A stretch of DNA of 12,588 bases from NCBI GenBank assembly GCA_964419225.1, contig CAYQPF010000151.1, forward strand, positions 1-12,588, in the 5' to 3' direction. Below are positions 1 through 5,708 of this stretch, one piece after another. Source of the DNA: CAYQPF01 sp964419225. GTDB taxonomy: Bacteria > Cloacimonadota > Cloacimonadia > Cloacimonadales > CAYQPF01. The translations under genes and the position numbers were made by a program. The first letter of the stretch is position 1. Every line of letters begins with the position of its first letter. The notes under the pieces were generated by a model. That model was not told the origin of the DNA, did not search any database, and was given only the letters and a program-made list of their open reading frames with translations.

Positions 1-304
1 ATACAACTCTATCTATATCAACCGGGTTAATACCCAGTTTATCTAATTCGTAAAAGAGCATATATTCCGAAGGATTATAGATCTTTTTTTGTTTTTCAGA
101 TACCCTGTTTCCGATACCTGTATCTACTAAGAATTTTTTGTCCTTACTCTCAAAATAAAGACAATTCAATTCCATTCTGAGTCTAAATTTATCATCTGTC
201 TGGATCTTTTTATCCCAGATAGCTCTCGGAAGCACACCCATAGCGGCTCCGGCATCTGACCAATAATATCCGGCAGAAATAAATTCAACTCTATCTATTG
301 CCAT
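1..304 (-). CDS. MBL-fold metallo-hydrolase, N-terminal part (cut by window edge)
   Basis: Only the first 101 codons are in the window, and the frame stays open to base 1. The protein starts MAIDRVEFISAGYYWSDAGA. It shows the early blocks typical of one branch of metallo-beta-lactamase-fold hydrolases (lactonase-like family): GVLPRAIW at residues 23-30, a conserved LNCLYF at 47-51, and the strand-turn LVDTGIG at 59-65. The frame ends at DIDRVV, just where this family normally continues into the metal-binding HxHxDH motif, so that motif cannot be checked here. The ATG at 304 is preceded by AGGA and overlaps the end of khpB by 14 nt, so it is probably translationally coupled to it as the last visible gene of the rpmH operon. 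The substrate is unknown. The fold assignment is fairly safe; the lactonase-like label is only family resemblance. Confidence 0.75.
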   Translation of the reverse strand, partial: MAIDRVEFISAGYYWSDAGAAMGVLPRAIWDKKIQTDDKFRLRMELNCLYFESKDKKFLVDTGIGNRVSEKQKKIYNPSEYMLFYELDKLGINPVDIDRVV

Positions 305-980
305 CTCTGTTCCTGTGTTGGAAATTGGGTCTTCTATTAGGTCTGAATCCATTATGATCTAAATGAGGCATAATCACGATTCTCTTTAATTCCCCGGAGC
401 CGATGGTCATTGTTTTTAATTTGAAATTCTTCTCAATATGCTGATGTACGACTCTTCTGTCAGCTGCACTCATTTCGTTCAGAGTATAATTTCTTTTGGT
501 TTCAATAACTCTGTTAGCAATGCTGTCGATCCTGCTCATCAGGGTTTCTTCTTTTCGTTGTCTATAGCCATCTACATCAAGCTTGATCACTACATCTGAC
601 ACATGTTCTTTATCCAGGATCCGATAGAGCAAGTGCTGGATATTATTCATAAGATTAGCTTGTTTACCAATAACAAAGCCAGGCTCCAGAGCACCTAGTA
701 CTGTTAAATAGTAAATATTATCTTCCTTTTTAACATCAATAGAACCAAATTCCACATTCATTTTTTTCAAAAGGTTTTCTAAGAATGCACCTAATTTGTC
801 CTCTAATTCCAATATGGAAAATCGAACTTGCATGGGCTTTACGCCAAACATGTTGAATAAACCCTTTGATCCTTCGTCAAGTATTTCATATTTAAATTGA
901 CCATCAACCAGATTCGTTTCTTCTTTAAAATCGTTGATGATTTGTTCCAGAATTTTTCCTTCTTTTTCTATAGTTTTCAT
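291..980 (-). CDS. khpB: KhpB/Jag RNA-binding protein (Jag-N, KH, R3H)
   Basis: A cytoplasmic RNA-binding protein of 229 aa, the usual partner of YidC in many bacteria. The Jag-N domain covers about residues 1-53, with the SKGLFNMFGVKP signature at 38-49. A KH-like domain covers about 66-135, and an R3H domain about 142-206 with R175-xxx-H179 and the GELKRIVIMPH strand. The C-terminal tail (207-229) is rich in Arg and Asn and may add RNA contacts. The KH loop reads G105-K-Q-A108, so the second glycine of the classical GxxG is an alanine. The ATG lies 4 nt after the yidC stop and has AGGGA about 8 nt upstream. In family members studied elsewhere, KhpB acts with KhpA in post-transcriptional control and cell elongation; that role is not shown by this sequence. 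Its end overlaps the MBL-fold gene. Confidence 0.92.
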   Translation of the reverse strand: MKTIEKEGKILEQIINDFKEETNLVDGQFKYEILDEGSKGLFNMFGVKPMQVRFSILELEDKLGAFLENLLKKMNVEFGSIDVKKEDNIYYLTVLGALEPGFVIGKQANLMNNIQHLLYRILDKEHVSDVVIKLDVDGYRQRKEETLMSRIDSIANRVIETKRNYTLNEMSAADRRVVHQHIEKNFKLKTMTIGSGELKRIVIMPHLDHNGFRPNRRPNFQHRNRDGNR

Positions 981-984
981 ATTA

Positions 985-2625
985 CTATCCCTTTGCGTGT
1001 AGCTTTTTCATTAAATAATACTGTTGAATAATGGAGAAAATATTGAAGACCATCCAATACAATACCAATCCTGATGGTAAGGTTGCAAAAATCCAAACCA
1101 TGAATACGGGCATTAAATACATCATAATCTTCTGACTTTGATAAGCAGCTCTTTGTTTTTCATCCATATTTTCTACATCCGGCTGATTCATCGGCATTAA
1201 TTTCTGCTGTAAAAACATAAAGACTCCCATTAATACAGGCAAAATGTAGTAAGGATCAGGCTCAGATAAGTCTGTCATCCAAAGCATGAAACTTGCCTGA
1301 CGTAAATCAATGGCATAATTAAGAATTGGATATAGAGCAAAGAATACGGGCATTTGTAACAATAATGGTAAACATCCGCCCAAGGGATTTACCTTGTGTT
1401 CTTTATAGAGTTTTCCCATCTCGATTTGCAGTTGTCTGGGATCATTTTTATACTTTCTTTGTAATTCCTGCATTAAAGGATTGATTTTCTGCATTTGATG
1501 AGTTGAGACAAGACTCTTCGTTGTAAGTGGAGTTAAAATCACTTTTAGGACAAAAGCAAAAATGATAATAATTATACCATAGTTGGAAATACTTTTGTTT
1601 AATAAGGTGAGGAACCACAGAAATGATGAGCTGATAAAATGCAGCCAATTCCAACCTTTTTCCAGAGTATTATCTATACCGTTGTTAAATAATTTCAATT
1701 CTGTATAATCAACAGGCCCTAAGTACAAAGTGTATTTATCATTAATTTCATTAGAATATGTTTGATTTCTTACCCCTAATCTAAAGGCAGGACTTTCAGC
1801 AACATCATAAGCAAATAAATTCTTGGAGTTGATCCTCTTTTCCGGGATGACTCCATACATAAAGTACTTTGAGCGGACAACTCCCCAGTCAACTTTACCG
1901 TTCTTCTCATCCATTTCTTTACCAGTTTTTAACTTTGCCAAATAGATCTTTTGAATTTCATTTTCTATTTGACTGATTACAGCAAAATTCTGAGGCTTAG
2001 CTTTTAGAGACGCCTTAGAATTCTCGGTCATCTTTATTCCTGAATCAACAAACAGATCGTAGCCGTTCACGGGTTTATAGTTAGCTAAACCTAAAGCCAA
2101 CTGTAAATTATACTTTTTATCCAAAATAAAAGTTTTACTTAAAATCTCCTGCTCGCCATTCTTGAGATAGAATTTTATTCCCTGTTTATCACCATCATTA
2201 ATGAATTCATGATAAAGAGGAGTATTCTGCAGATCATCAACACCGTTCTGGGTATTAAGGGTAAGATTGAATAGCTTTTTTCCGTTGGGAATCAACTGTA
2301 CAAGAGTTTTCTCATCTGCCAGTTTGAATTTTTTGAGTTCAATACTATTAACACAACCACCCACATTTGTGAATGATATCTTAAGGAAATCATTTTCCAG
2401 GATGAGATTATTTTCGACAGAGATTTTTACAGTTAAAGAATCTAAAACAACAGTAGATAATGCTGCAGGAACTTGAGTCAGGGGTTTGATTTTATCCGGG
2501 GTTTGAATACTTTCGTTTGTAACAGCTGGTACAGCAGTTGGTGGGGCAGGTTTCCAAAAATACTGGGTCGAAAGCCAATATACAATAATAATTAGAATGA
2601 TAGCCAAAATGGTACGTTTTTCCAA
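985..2625 (-). CDS. yidC: YidC/Oxa1 membrane protein insertase
   Basis: Inserts and folds inner-membrane proteins, alone or with SecYEG. From the chosen start it is 546 aa. An N-terminal membrane anchor (about 4-22) is followed by a Pro-rich linker and a large periplasmic P1 domain (about 65-320), the outer-membrane-bacterium architecture. The conserved insertase core follows (about 330-546), with the NPLGGCLPLLLQMPVFFALY block at 413-432 and PSGLVLYWMVFN near 517-528. The positive residue of the hydrophilic groove, usually Arg, appears to be Lys361 in FVLKVILTPLT. Start choice: an in-frame TTG at 2637 adds four residues, but GGAGG at 2635-2631 would lie inside that extension. GGAGG is ideally spaced (5 nt) for the TTG at 2625, which gives MEKRTILAIIL, the typical YidC N-terminus. 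It lies 20 nt after the yidD stop and 4 nt before khpB. Confidence 0.95.
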   Translation of the reverse strand: MEKRTILAIILIIIVYWLSTQYFWKPAPPTAVPAVTNESIQTPDKIKPLTQVPAALSTVVLDSLTVKISVENNLILENDFLKISFTNVGGCVNSIELKKFKLADEKTLVQLIPNGKKLFNLTLNTQNGVDDLQNTPLYHEFINDGDKQGIKFYLKNGEQEILSKTFILDKKYNLQLALGLANYKPVNGYDLFVDSGIKMTENSKASLKAKPQNFAVISQIENEIQKIYLAKLKTGKEMDEKNGKVDWGVVRSKYFMYGVIPEKRINSKNLFAYDVAESPAFRLGVRNQTYSNEINDKYTLYLGPVDYTELKLFNNGIDNTLEKGWNWLHFISSSFLWFLTLLNKSISNYGIIIIIFAFVLKVILTPLTTKSLVSTHQMQKINPLMQELQRKYKNDPRQLQIEMGKLYKEHKVNPLGGCLPLLLQMPVFFALYPILNYAIDLRQASFMLWMTDLSEPDPYYILPVLMGVFMFLQQKLMPMNQPDVENMDEKQRAAYQSQKIMMYLMPVFMVWIFATLPSGLVLYWMVFNIFSIIQQYYLMKKLHAKG

Positions 2626-2630
2626 TTTAA

Positions 2631-2635
2631 CCTCC
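2631..2635 (-). promoter_or_regulatory. Ribosome binding site deciding the yidC start
   Basis: The minus strand reads GGAGG, then TTAAA, then TTG at 2625. This perfect Shine-Dalgarno core with a 5-nt spacer favours the TTG at 2625 over the in-frame TTG at 2637, which lies upstream of the motif. Confidence 0.75.
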
Positions 2636-2645
2636 AATATAAATT

Positions 2646-2864
2646 TCAGGGTAAGGGGTCAAACCCTCCAGGATGAAAGGGATGACATTTTAATATTCTG
2701 AAGACAATTAACTTGACTGCCTTTAAAAAGGAATACTTTTGCAGAGCTTGTAGGCCATATTCACTGCAAGTGGGATAAAAACGACAACTGGGGGGCAAAA
2801 CTGGTGAGATGAATCTCTTATAAATTTTTATTAAAAGTATGAGGATTTTATTTAACAGGAACAT
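2646..2864 (-). CDS. yidD: YidD membrane protein insertion efficiency factor
   Basis: A 72-aa protein of the YidD (DUF37/haemolytic domain) family, a small, peripherally membrane-associated helper of YidC. An amphipathic/hydrophobic N-terminus (residues 1-24) is followed by the family signatures PPSCRFYPTCSEYGLQAL (24-41, Cys27 and Cys33) and CHPFHPGGFDP (60-70, Cys60). Length is normal for the family. The ATG at 2864 lies inside the 3' end of rnpA in another frame (17-nt overlap) with only a weak Shine-Dalgarno, so translation is probably coupled to rnpA. yidC follows. The rpmH-rnpA-yidD-yidC order is the textbook arrangement, which supports the call. Confidence 0.95.
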   Translation of the reverse strand: MFLLNKILILLIKIYKRFISPVLPPSCRFYPTCSEYGLQALQKYSFLKAVKLIVFRILKCHPFHPGGFDPLP

Positions 2865-3195
2865 CTGGACTTAGTTTTCCAACTTCCTGAAATAGGGATT
2901 GCATTCCGACTTGAAATTCATCCCAATTAATATCGTAACAACATGTTTTTGGTACAACATTAATTTTTATCCCCTTAATACTCAATTCATTACTACTTCG
3001 GAGAAATGCCCTGACTCTCCTCTTAATCCTATTCCTTACGACAGCACAACCAATTTTTTTAGTCACAGTAATTCCGACCGCTACATCCGACTCGGAACCA
3101 TCAAAAAAGAAAAAGAGTGTACAAATTTGATTTGAAAAACGCCGGGCTCTTGTCATAAATTCCAGATATTCCCGGCGTTTCTTAATAAATCTCAT
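2848..3195 (-). CDS. rnpA: Ribonuclease P protein component
   Basis: The protein subunit of RNase P, which binds the catalytic RNA and helps recognise the 5' leader of pre-tRNA. It is 115 aa, a normal length. The RNA-binding signature is RNRIKRRVRAFLR at residues 54-66. The family usually has Arg-Glu where this protein has Arg62-Ala63, a small deviation. An aromatic strand LFFFF (27-31) and the TVTKKIG strand (43-49) match the conserved core. The ATG at 3195 directly follows the rpmH stop with no spacer and no clear Shine-Dalgarno, suggesting coupling to rpmH translation. A second Met at residue 14 is a less likely start, because MRFIKKRREYLEF is a typical beginning. Confidence 0.93.
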   Translation of the reverse strand: MRFIKKRREYLEFMTRARRFSNQICTLFFFFDGSESDVAVGITVTKKIGCAVVRNRIKRRVRAFLRSSNELSIKGIKINVVPKTCCYDINWDEFQVGMQSLFQEVGKLSPDVPVK

Positions 3196-3330
3196 CTATA
3201 CAGTTAAAGTTCTTCTGCCCTTGGCTCTTCTTCTGCTAAGTACCTTGCGTCCGTTACTGGTGGACATTCTGCTTCTGAATCCGTGTACAGACTTTTTCCT
3301 TCTGTTATGAGGTTGAAATGTTCTTTTCAT
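3196..3330 (-). CDS. rpmH: 50S ribosomal protein L34
   Basis: A 44-aa, Arg/Lys-rich protein of the large ribosomal subunit. It begins MKRTFQPHNRRKKSVHGFRS and continues through GRKVLSRRRAKGRR to end TLTV, matching bacterial L34 along its whole length. A good Shine-Dalgarno (AAGGAGAT) lies about 7 nt before the ATG. It is the first gene of the rpmH-rnpA-yidD-yidC-khpB operon, and its TAG abuts the rnpA ATG. In many bacteria dnaA lies upstream and divergent from rpmH; here there is a 580-bp repeat-rich gap and then the end of a signalling operon. Confidence 0.97.
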   Translation of the reverse strand: MKRTFQPHNRRKKSVHGFRSRMSTSNGRKVLSRRRAKGRRTLTV

Positions 3331-3370
3331 TATCTATATCTCCTTACTATTTCTCTCACTATTTCAAGAG

Positions 3371-3408
3371 TTTAGAATTAATTATCAGGGATTTATGTCA
3401 AGTGCAAA
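3371..3408 (-). promoter_or_regulatory. Candidate rpmH operon promoter
   Basis: On the minus strand a perfect TTGACA (3401-3396) is followed 19 bp later by TCTAAA (3376-3371). An overlapping alternative is TTTGCA (3408-3403), a 16-bp spacer and GATAAT (3386-3381). Either gives a short leader (about 35-45 nt) carrying the rpmH Shine-Dalgarno. I cannot choose between them from sequence. Confidence 0.45.
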
Positions 3409-3502
3409 TCAATTGAATTGATATAATTACCTTAAAATCAGCAAAAAACAGATAATAAATGCTATATTTATAATTCTTCCGATGCCGGACACATGCAAGA
3501 AC

Positions 3503-3536
3503 TTTCAAATCAGAGATTAACCGCTTTTCCTGCGTT
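3503..3536. repeat. 34-bp direct repeat, copy A
   Basis: Begins TTTCAAATCAGAGATTAACC and ends CTGCGTT. It is identical base for base to 3827-3860. After the identical core, similarity continues weakly (TTAAGC at 3540-3545), but the nine bases present in copy B at 3861-3869 are missing here. Confidence 0.9.
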
Positions 3537-3597
3537 CTATTAAGCATTCTTATTCACCATTTACAATTCACACTTAAATCCCAACCCTATCCTAAAT

Positions 3598-3621
3598 CCT
3601 TTCCCTTAAAAAAGGGCAAGG
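3598..3621. repeat. Hairpin, 10-bp stem with one mismatch
   Basis: CCTTTCCCTT (3598-3607) pairs with AAGGGCAAGG (3612-3621) around an AAAA loop, with one mismatch. There is no flanking T-run on either strand, so it is not called a terminator. Confidence 0.7.
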
Positions 3622-3693
3622 ACTTGTTGGAAAAAGCTTTGCTTTTCCTTCTGACCAATTTTCCACCTGCAGAATATATCACCGACTTTCACT

Positions 3694-3718
3694 CCCTTCC
3701 CTTACTAAAAGGGAAGGG
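3694..3718. repeat. Perfect 10-bp hairpin
   Basis: CCCTTCCCTT (3694-3703) and AAGGGAAGGG (3709-3718) form a perfect stem with a 5-nt loop ACTAA. An outer 6-bp pair, ACCGAC (3681-3686) with GTCGGT (3732-3737), could extend the structure. It is the best structural candidate for stopping kinase-operon transcripts, but it lacks a T-tail. Confidence 0.8.
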
Positions 3719-3801
3719 TCGGGGATGGGTTGTCGGTATGTATCCCGGGCTAACGTGGGAGTCGGCCCCTAATTGATAAATTGAATTTCGCTGTTGCATT
3801 T

Positions 3802-3821
3802 GGGTAAATAATTATTTGCCC
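3802..3821. repeat. 20-bp near-perfect palindrome
   Basis: Reads GGGTAAATAATTATTTGCCC; only the fourth pair (T/G) deviates, and in RNA that would be a wobble. It lies between two GCCCCTAATT copies and next to direct repeat copy B. Confidence 0.75.
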
Positions 3822-3826
3822 CTAAT

Positions 3827-3860
3827 TTTCAAATCAGAGATTAACCGCTTTTCCTGCGTT
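3827..3860. repeat. 34-bp direct repeat, copy B
   Basis: Exact second copy of 3503-3536, starting 324 bp further on. The shared sequence continues after a nine-base insertion (TATCGCCTT, 3861-3869) with CTGTTAAGCG, similar to CTATTAAGCA after copy A. Confidence 0.9.
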
Positions 3861-3910
3861 TATCGCCTTCTGTTAAGCGTCTCTTCATTTCGTTAAAGGT
3901 AAGATTACTT

Positions 3911-5701
3911 TCAAAATTTATTCAAATAATTAATGAATTTCGCACTCAGGGTTTCTTTATCAAAAGGTTTGGACATATAGTCATTGAATCCTGCAGATTG
4001 ATATTTTTCGTCATCACCTATCGTAGCATGTGCAGTTGAAGCTATCACATGAATATCCCTGCCTCTTGGATTACTGCGAATTTCTGATAAAACTTCCATC
4101 CCACCCATTTCCGGCATTTCAATATCTAATAAAACTATCTGGTAGTCTTTCTCCTGCATCATTGCAAGTGCTGACTTTCCATTAAATGCCTGATCACAAT
4201 CTAATTTCATATTTGTTATAGCTGCCTTTAACAATATTTGATTGATCTCATCATCATCAACTACTAAAACATGAGTCTGTTTTAATACTGTTTCAAAATC
4301 ATTTAAACTCTTTTTGACAGTCTCGAAATTATTCGTAGCCATAATTTTAGATTTCTCGGATAAATCAGAAACAACAACAGGCAGTTTAAGTGCAAAATCA
4401 CTACCCTGTCCTTCAACACTGGTTACATCAATGCTGCCTTCCAGCAAATCAACTAATTTTCTGGTAATTGCCAGTCCCAGTCCGGTACTGTCCTTTCTGG
4501 TTTGAGCATTCTTATGTCCCTGCTCAAAAGCTTCAAAAATTGATTTCAACTTATCAGAAGGTATTCCGATACCTGTGTCCACAATGTTCACTGAAAACAT
4601 CCCGGATTCACAGGAGGCAATAAACCTGACAGAGCCAATATCCGTGAATTTGATAGCATTGCTGATCAAATTAATCAGGATCTGAGAAATTATCTGTTCA
4701 TCAGCAACAACCCAAAAATCCCTTCCACATCCGGCAATAAGCTCGAATTCTAAATGCTTTTCATCAGCCTTTACCTTCATCACATTATAAATATTATACA
4801 ATAACTTTGTGAGTGAAAATTCTTTGTTGTTGAGTACTATTTTACCTGCTTCTATCTTTGATAGATCAAGAATGTCAGAGATCAATCCCAACAAATGGTT
4901 CCCGCAATAGTGGATCAAATCAAGCTTTTCTATTTTCTCCGGATTTCTCTCATCAGTTTTTAAAATCTCTGCAATTCCCATGATGGAATTCATCGGAGAT
5001 CTGATCTCATGACTCATACTGGCAAGAAATTCACTCTTAGCATCATTAACCCGCTTTACTTCCCCTAATGCTTCCTTCAGGGAAAGGTTAACTATTGTTA
5101 ATTCTGCCTGACTTTGTTTTAATTTCATTTCAATATTCTTACGTTCTTCGATTTCTGTCAGTAACTCCTGAGTCCGTTCCTTGACTAAAGAATCCAATTT
5201 TTCATTCAACTGGCGAAAAGTTTGTTCGACCCGATAACGTTCCTGAATTTCAATTTTAAAGGTCAGGTTGGCAAGCTCCAGGTCGTTATTGATTTTTCTT
5301 TCCCGTCCGACAAAGCGTTGATACAATAATAAAAGTCTGATAAGTTGTTTATCATCTAAAGGTTTAGTTAGATAATCAATTCCACCTGCAGCCAGACCCA
5401 TACTCATTTTAGACGAATCAGCATCAAATGCTGTAATAAATATTATGGGAATCTGGGAAGTTTTAGCTCTCCCCCGGATTAATTGAGCAGTTTCAAAGCC
5501 GTCCATTTCAGGCATCTGTACATCCATAAGGATTATGTCTATTTGCTCTTGGTTGACAATTGTCAATGCTTCAATTCCTGATTGGGCTTCAATCATGGTG
5601 GTATATGGAAAGTACTGCTGAATAGCTTCTCTCAGAACATACAAATTTGTGGGAATATCATCCACCAGGAGCATCTTTTTAAAAACTGTTTCTTCCATCA
5701 T
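3911..5701 (-). CDS. Hybrid histidine kinase: receiver-kinase-receiver
   Basis: A soluble 596-aa signalling protein with no membrane segment. The N-terminal receiver (about 9-130) has acidic D14/D15, phospho-acceptor D60 in LMDVQMPEMDG, T90 and K113. A helical, charged coiled coil follows (about 132-220). The HisKA domain has H231 in SMSHEIRSP. The HATPase domain has N344/N348, DTGIG at 375-379 and STGLGLAI at 405-412. The C-terminal receiver (about 476-595) has D482-D484, D526 in LLDIEMPEM, T556 and K578. All key residues are present, so both phospho-acceptance and autokinase activity are expected. The N-terminal receiver replaces a sensor, which suggests it takes its signal as phosphate from another kinase, most simply the 1235-aa membrane kinase two genes upstream. 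GAGGA lies 5 nt before the first of two adjacent ATG codons (5701). It starts 7 nt after the CheB-CheR stop and is last in the operon. No DNA-binding output domain is present. Confidence 0.93.
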   Translation of the reverse strand: MMEETVFKKMLLVDDIPTNLYVLREAIQQYFPYTTMIEAQSGIEALTIVNQEQIDIILMDVQMPEMDGFETAQLIRGRAKTSQIPIIFITAFDADSSKMSMGLAAGGIDYLTKPLDDKQLIRLLLLYQRFVGRERKINNDLELANLTFKIEIQERYRVEQTFRQLNEKLDSLVKERTQELLTEIEERKNIEMKLKQSQAELTIVNLSLKEALGEVKRVNDAKSEFLASMSHEIRSPMNSIMGIAEILKTDERNPEKIEKLDLIHYCGNHLLGLISDILDLSKIEAGKIVLNNKEFSLTKLLYNIYNVMKVKADEKHLEFELIAGCGRDFWVVADEQIISQILINLISNAIKFTDIGSVRFIASCESGMFSVNIVDTGIGIPSDKLKSIFEAFEQGHKNAQTRKDSTGLGLAITRKLVDLLEGSIDVTSVEGQGSDFALKLPVVVSDLSEKSKIMATNNFETVKKSLNDFETVLKQTHVLVVDDDEINQILLKAAITNMKLDCDQAFNGKSALAMMQEKDYQIVLLDIEMPEMGGMEVLSEIRSNPRGRDIHVIASTAHATIGDDEKYQSAGFNDYMSKPFDKETLSAKFINYLNKF

Positions 5702-5708
5702 TTATTCC

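Larger units (their letters stand above)
3582..3732. repeat. MITE-like element with imperfect inverted ends
   Basis: The left end begins CAACCC and the right end finishes GGGTTG. Moving inward, both ends continue with related C-rich sequence (ATCC... then CCTTnCCCTT) in inverted orientation over about 40 bp. Each arm contains its own hairpin: 3598-3607 with 3612-3621, and 3694-3703 with 3709-3718. A further hairpin (3629-3648, GGAAAA/TTTTCC) lies in the middle. There is no coding capacity. It could be a small non-autonomous mobile element or a pair of inverted intergenic repeats. Target-site duplications were not evident. Confidence 0.5.
3331..3910 (-). other. Gene-free, repeat-rich intergenic region
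   Basis: This 580-bp stretch separates the 3' end of the signalling operon from rpmH. I see no coding frame, tRNA or recognisable structured RNA. It contains the rpmH leader and promoter, two copies of a 34-bp direct repeat, a 151-bp element with inverted ends, several CCCTT/AAGGG hairpins, a 20-bp near-palindrome and two copies of GCCCCTAATT (3765-3774 and 3818-3827). None of the hairpins is followed by a T-run in the direction of the kinase operon, so no classical intrinsic terminator is evident. Confidence 0.8.

Noticed and set aside
3550..3558. DnaA-box-like TTATTCACC
   Set aside because: One mismatch to TTATNCACA and no other good match nearby. A single site is not evidence for an origin.
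3598..3718. Hairpins as intrinsic terminators of the kinase operon
   Set aside because: Stems are strong, but no run of T follows on the minus strand. The positions, 190-310 nt after the stop, fit repeats better.
3503..3860. CRISPR-like repeats
   Set aside because: Only two 34-bp copies with 290 bp between them and no regular spacers or cas genes.
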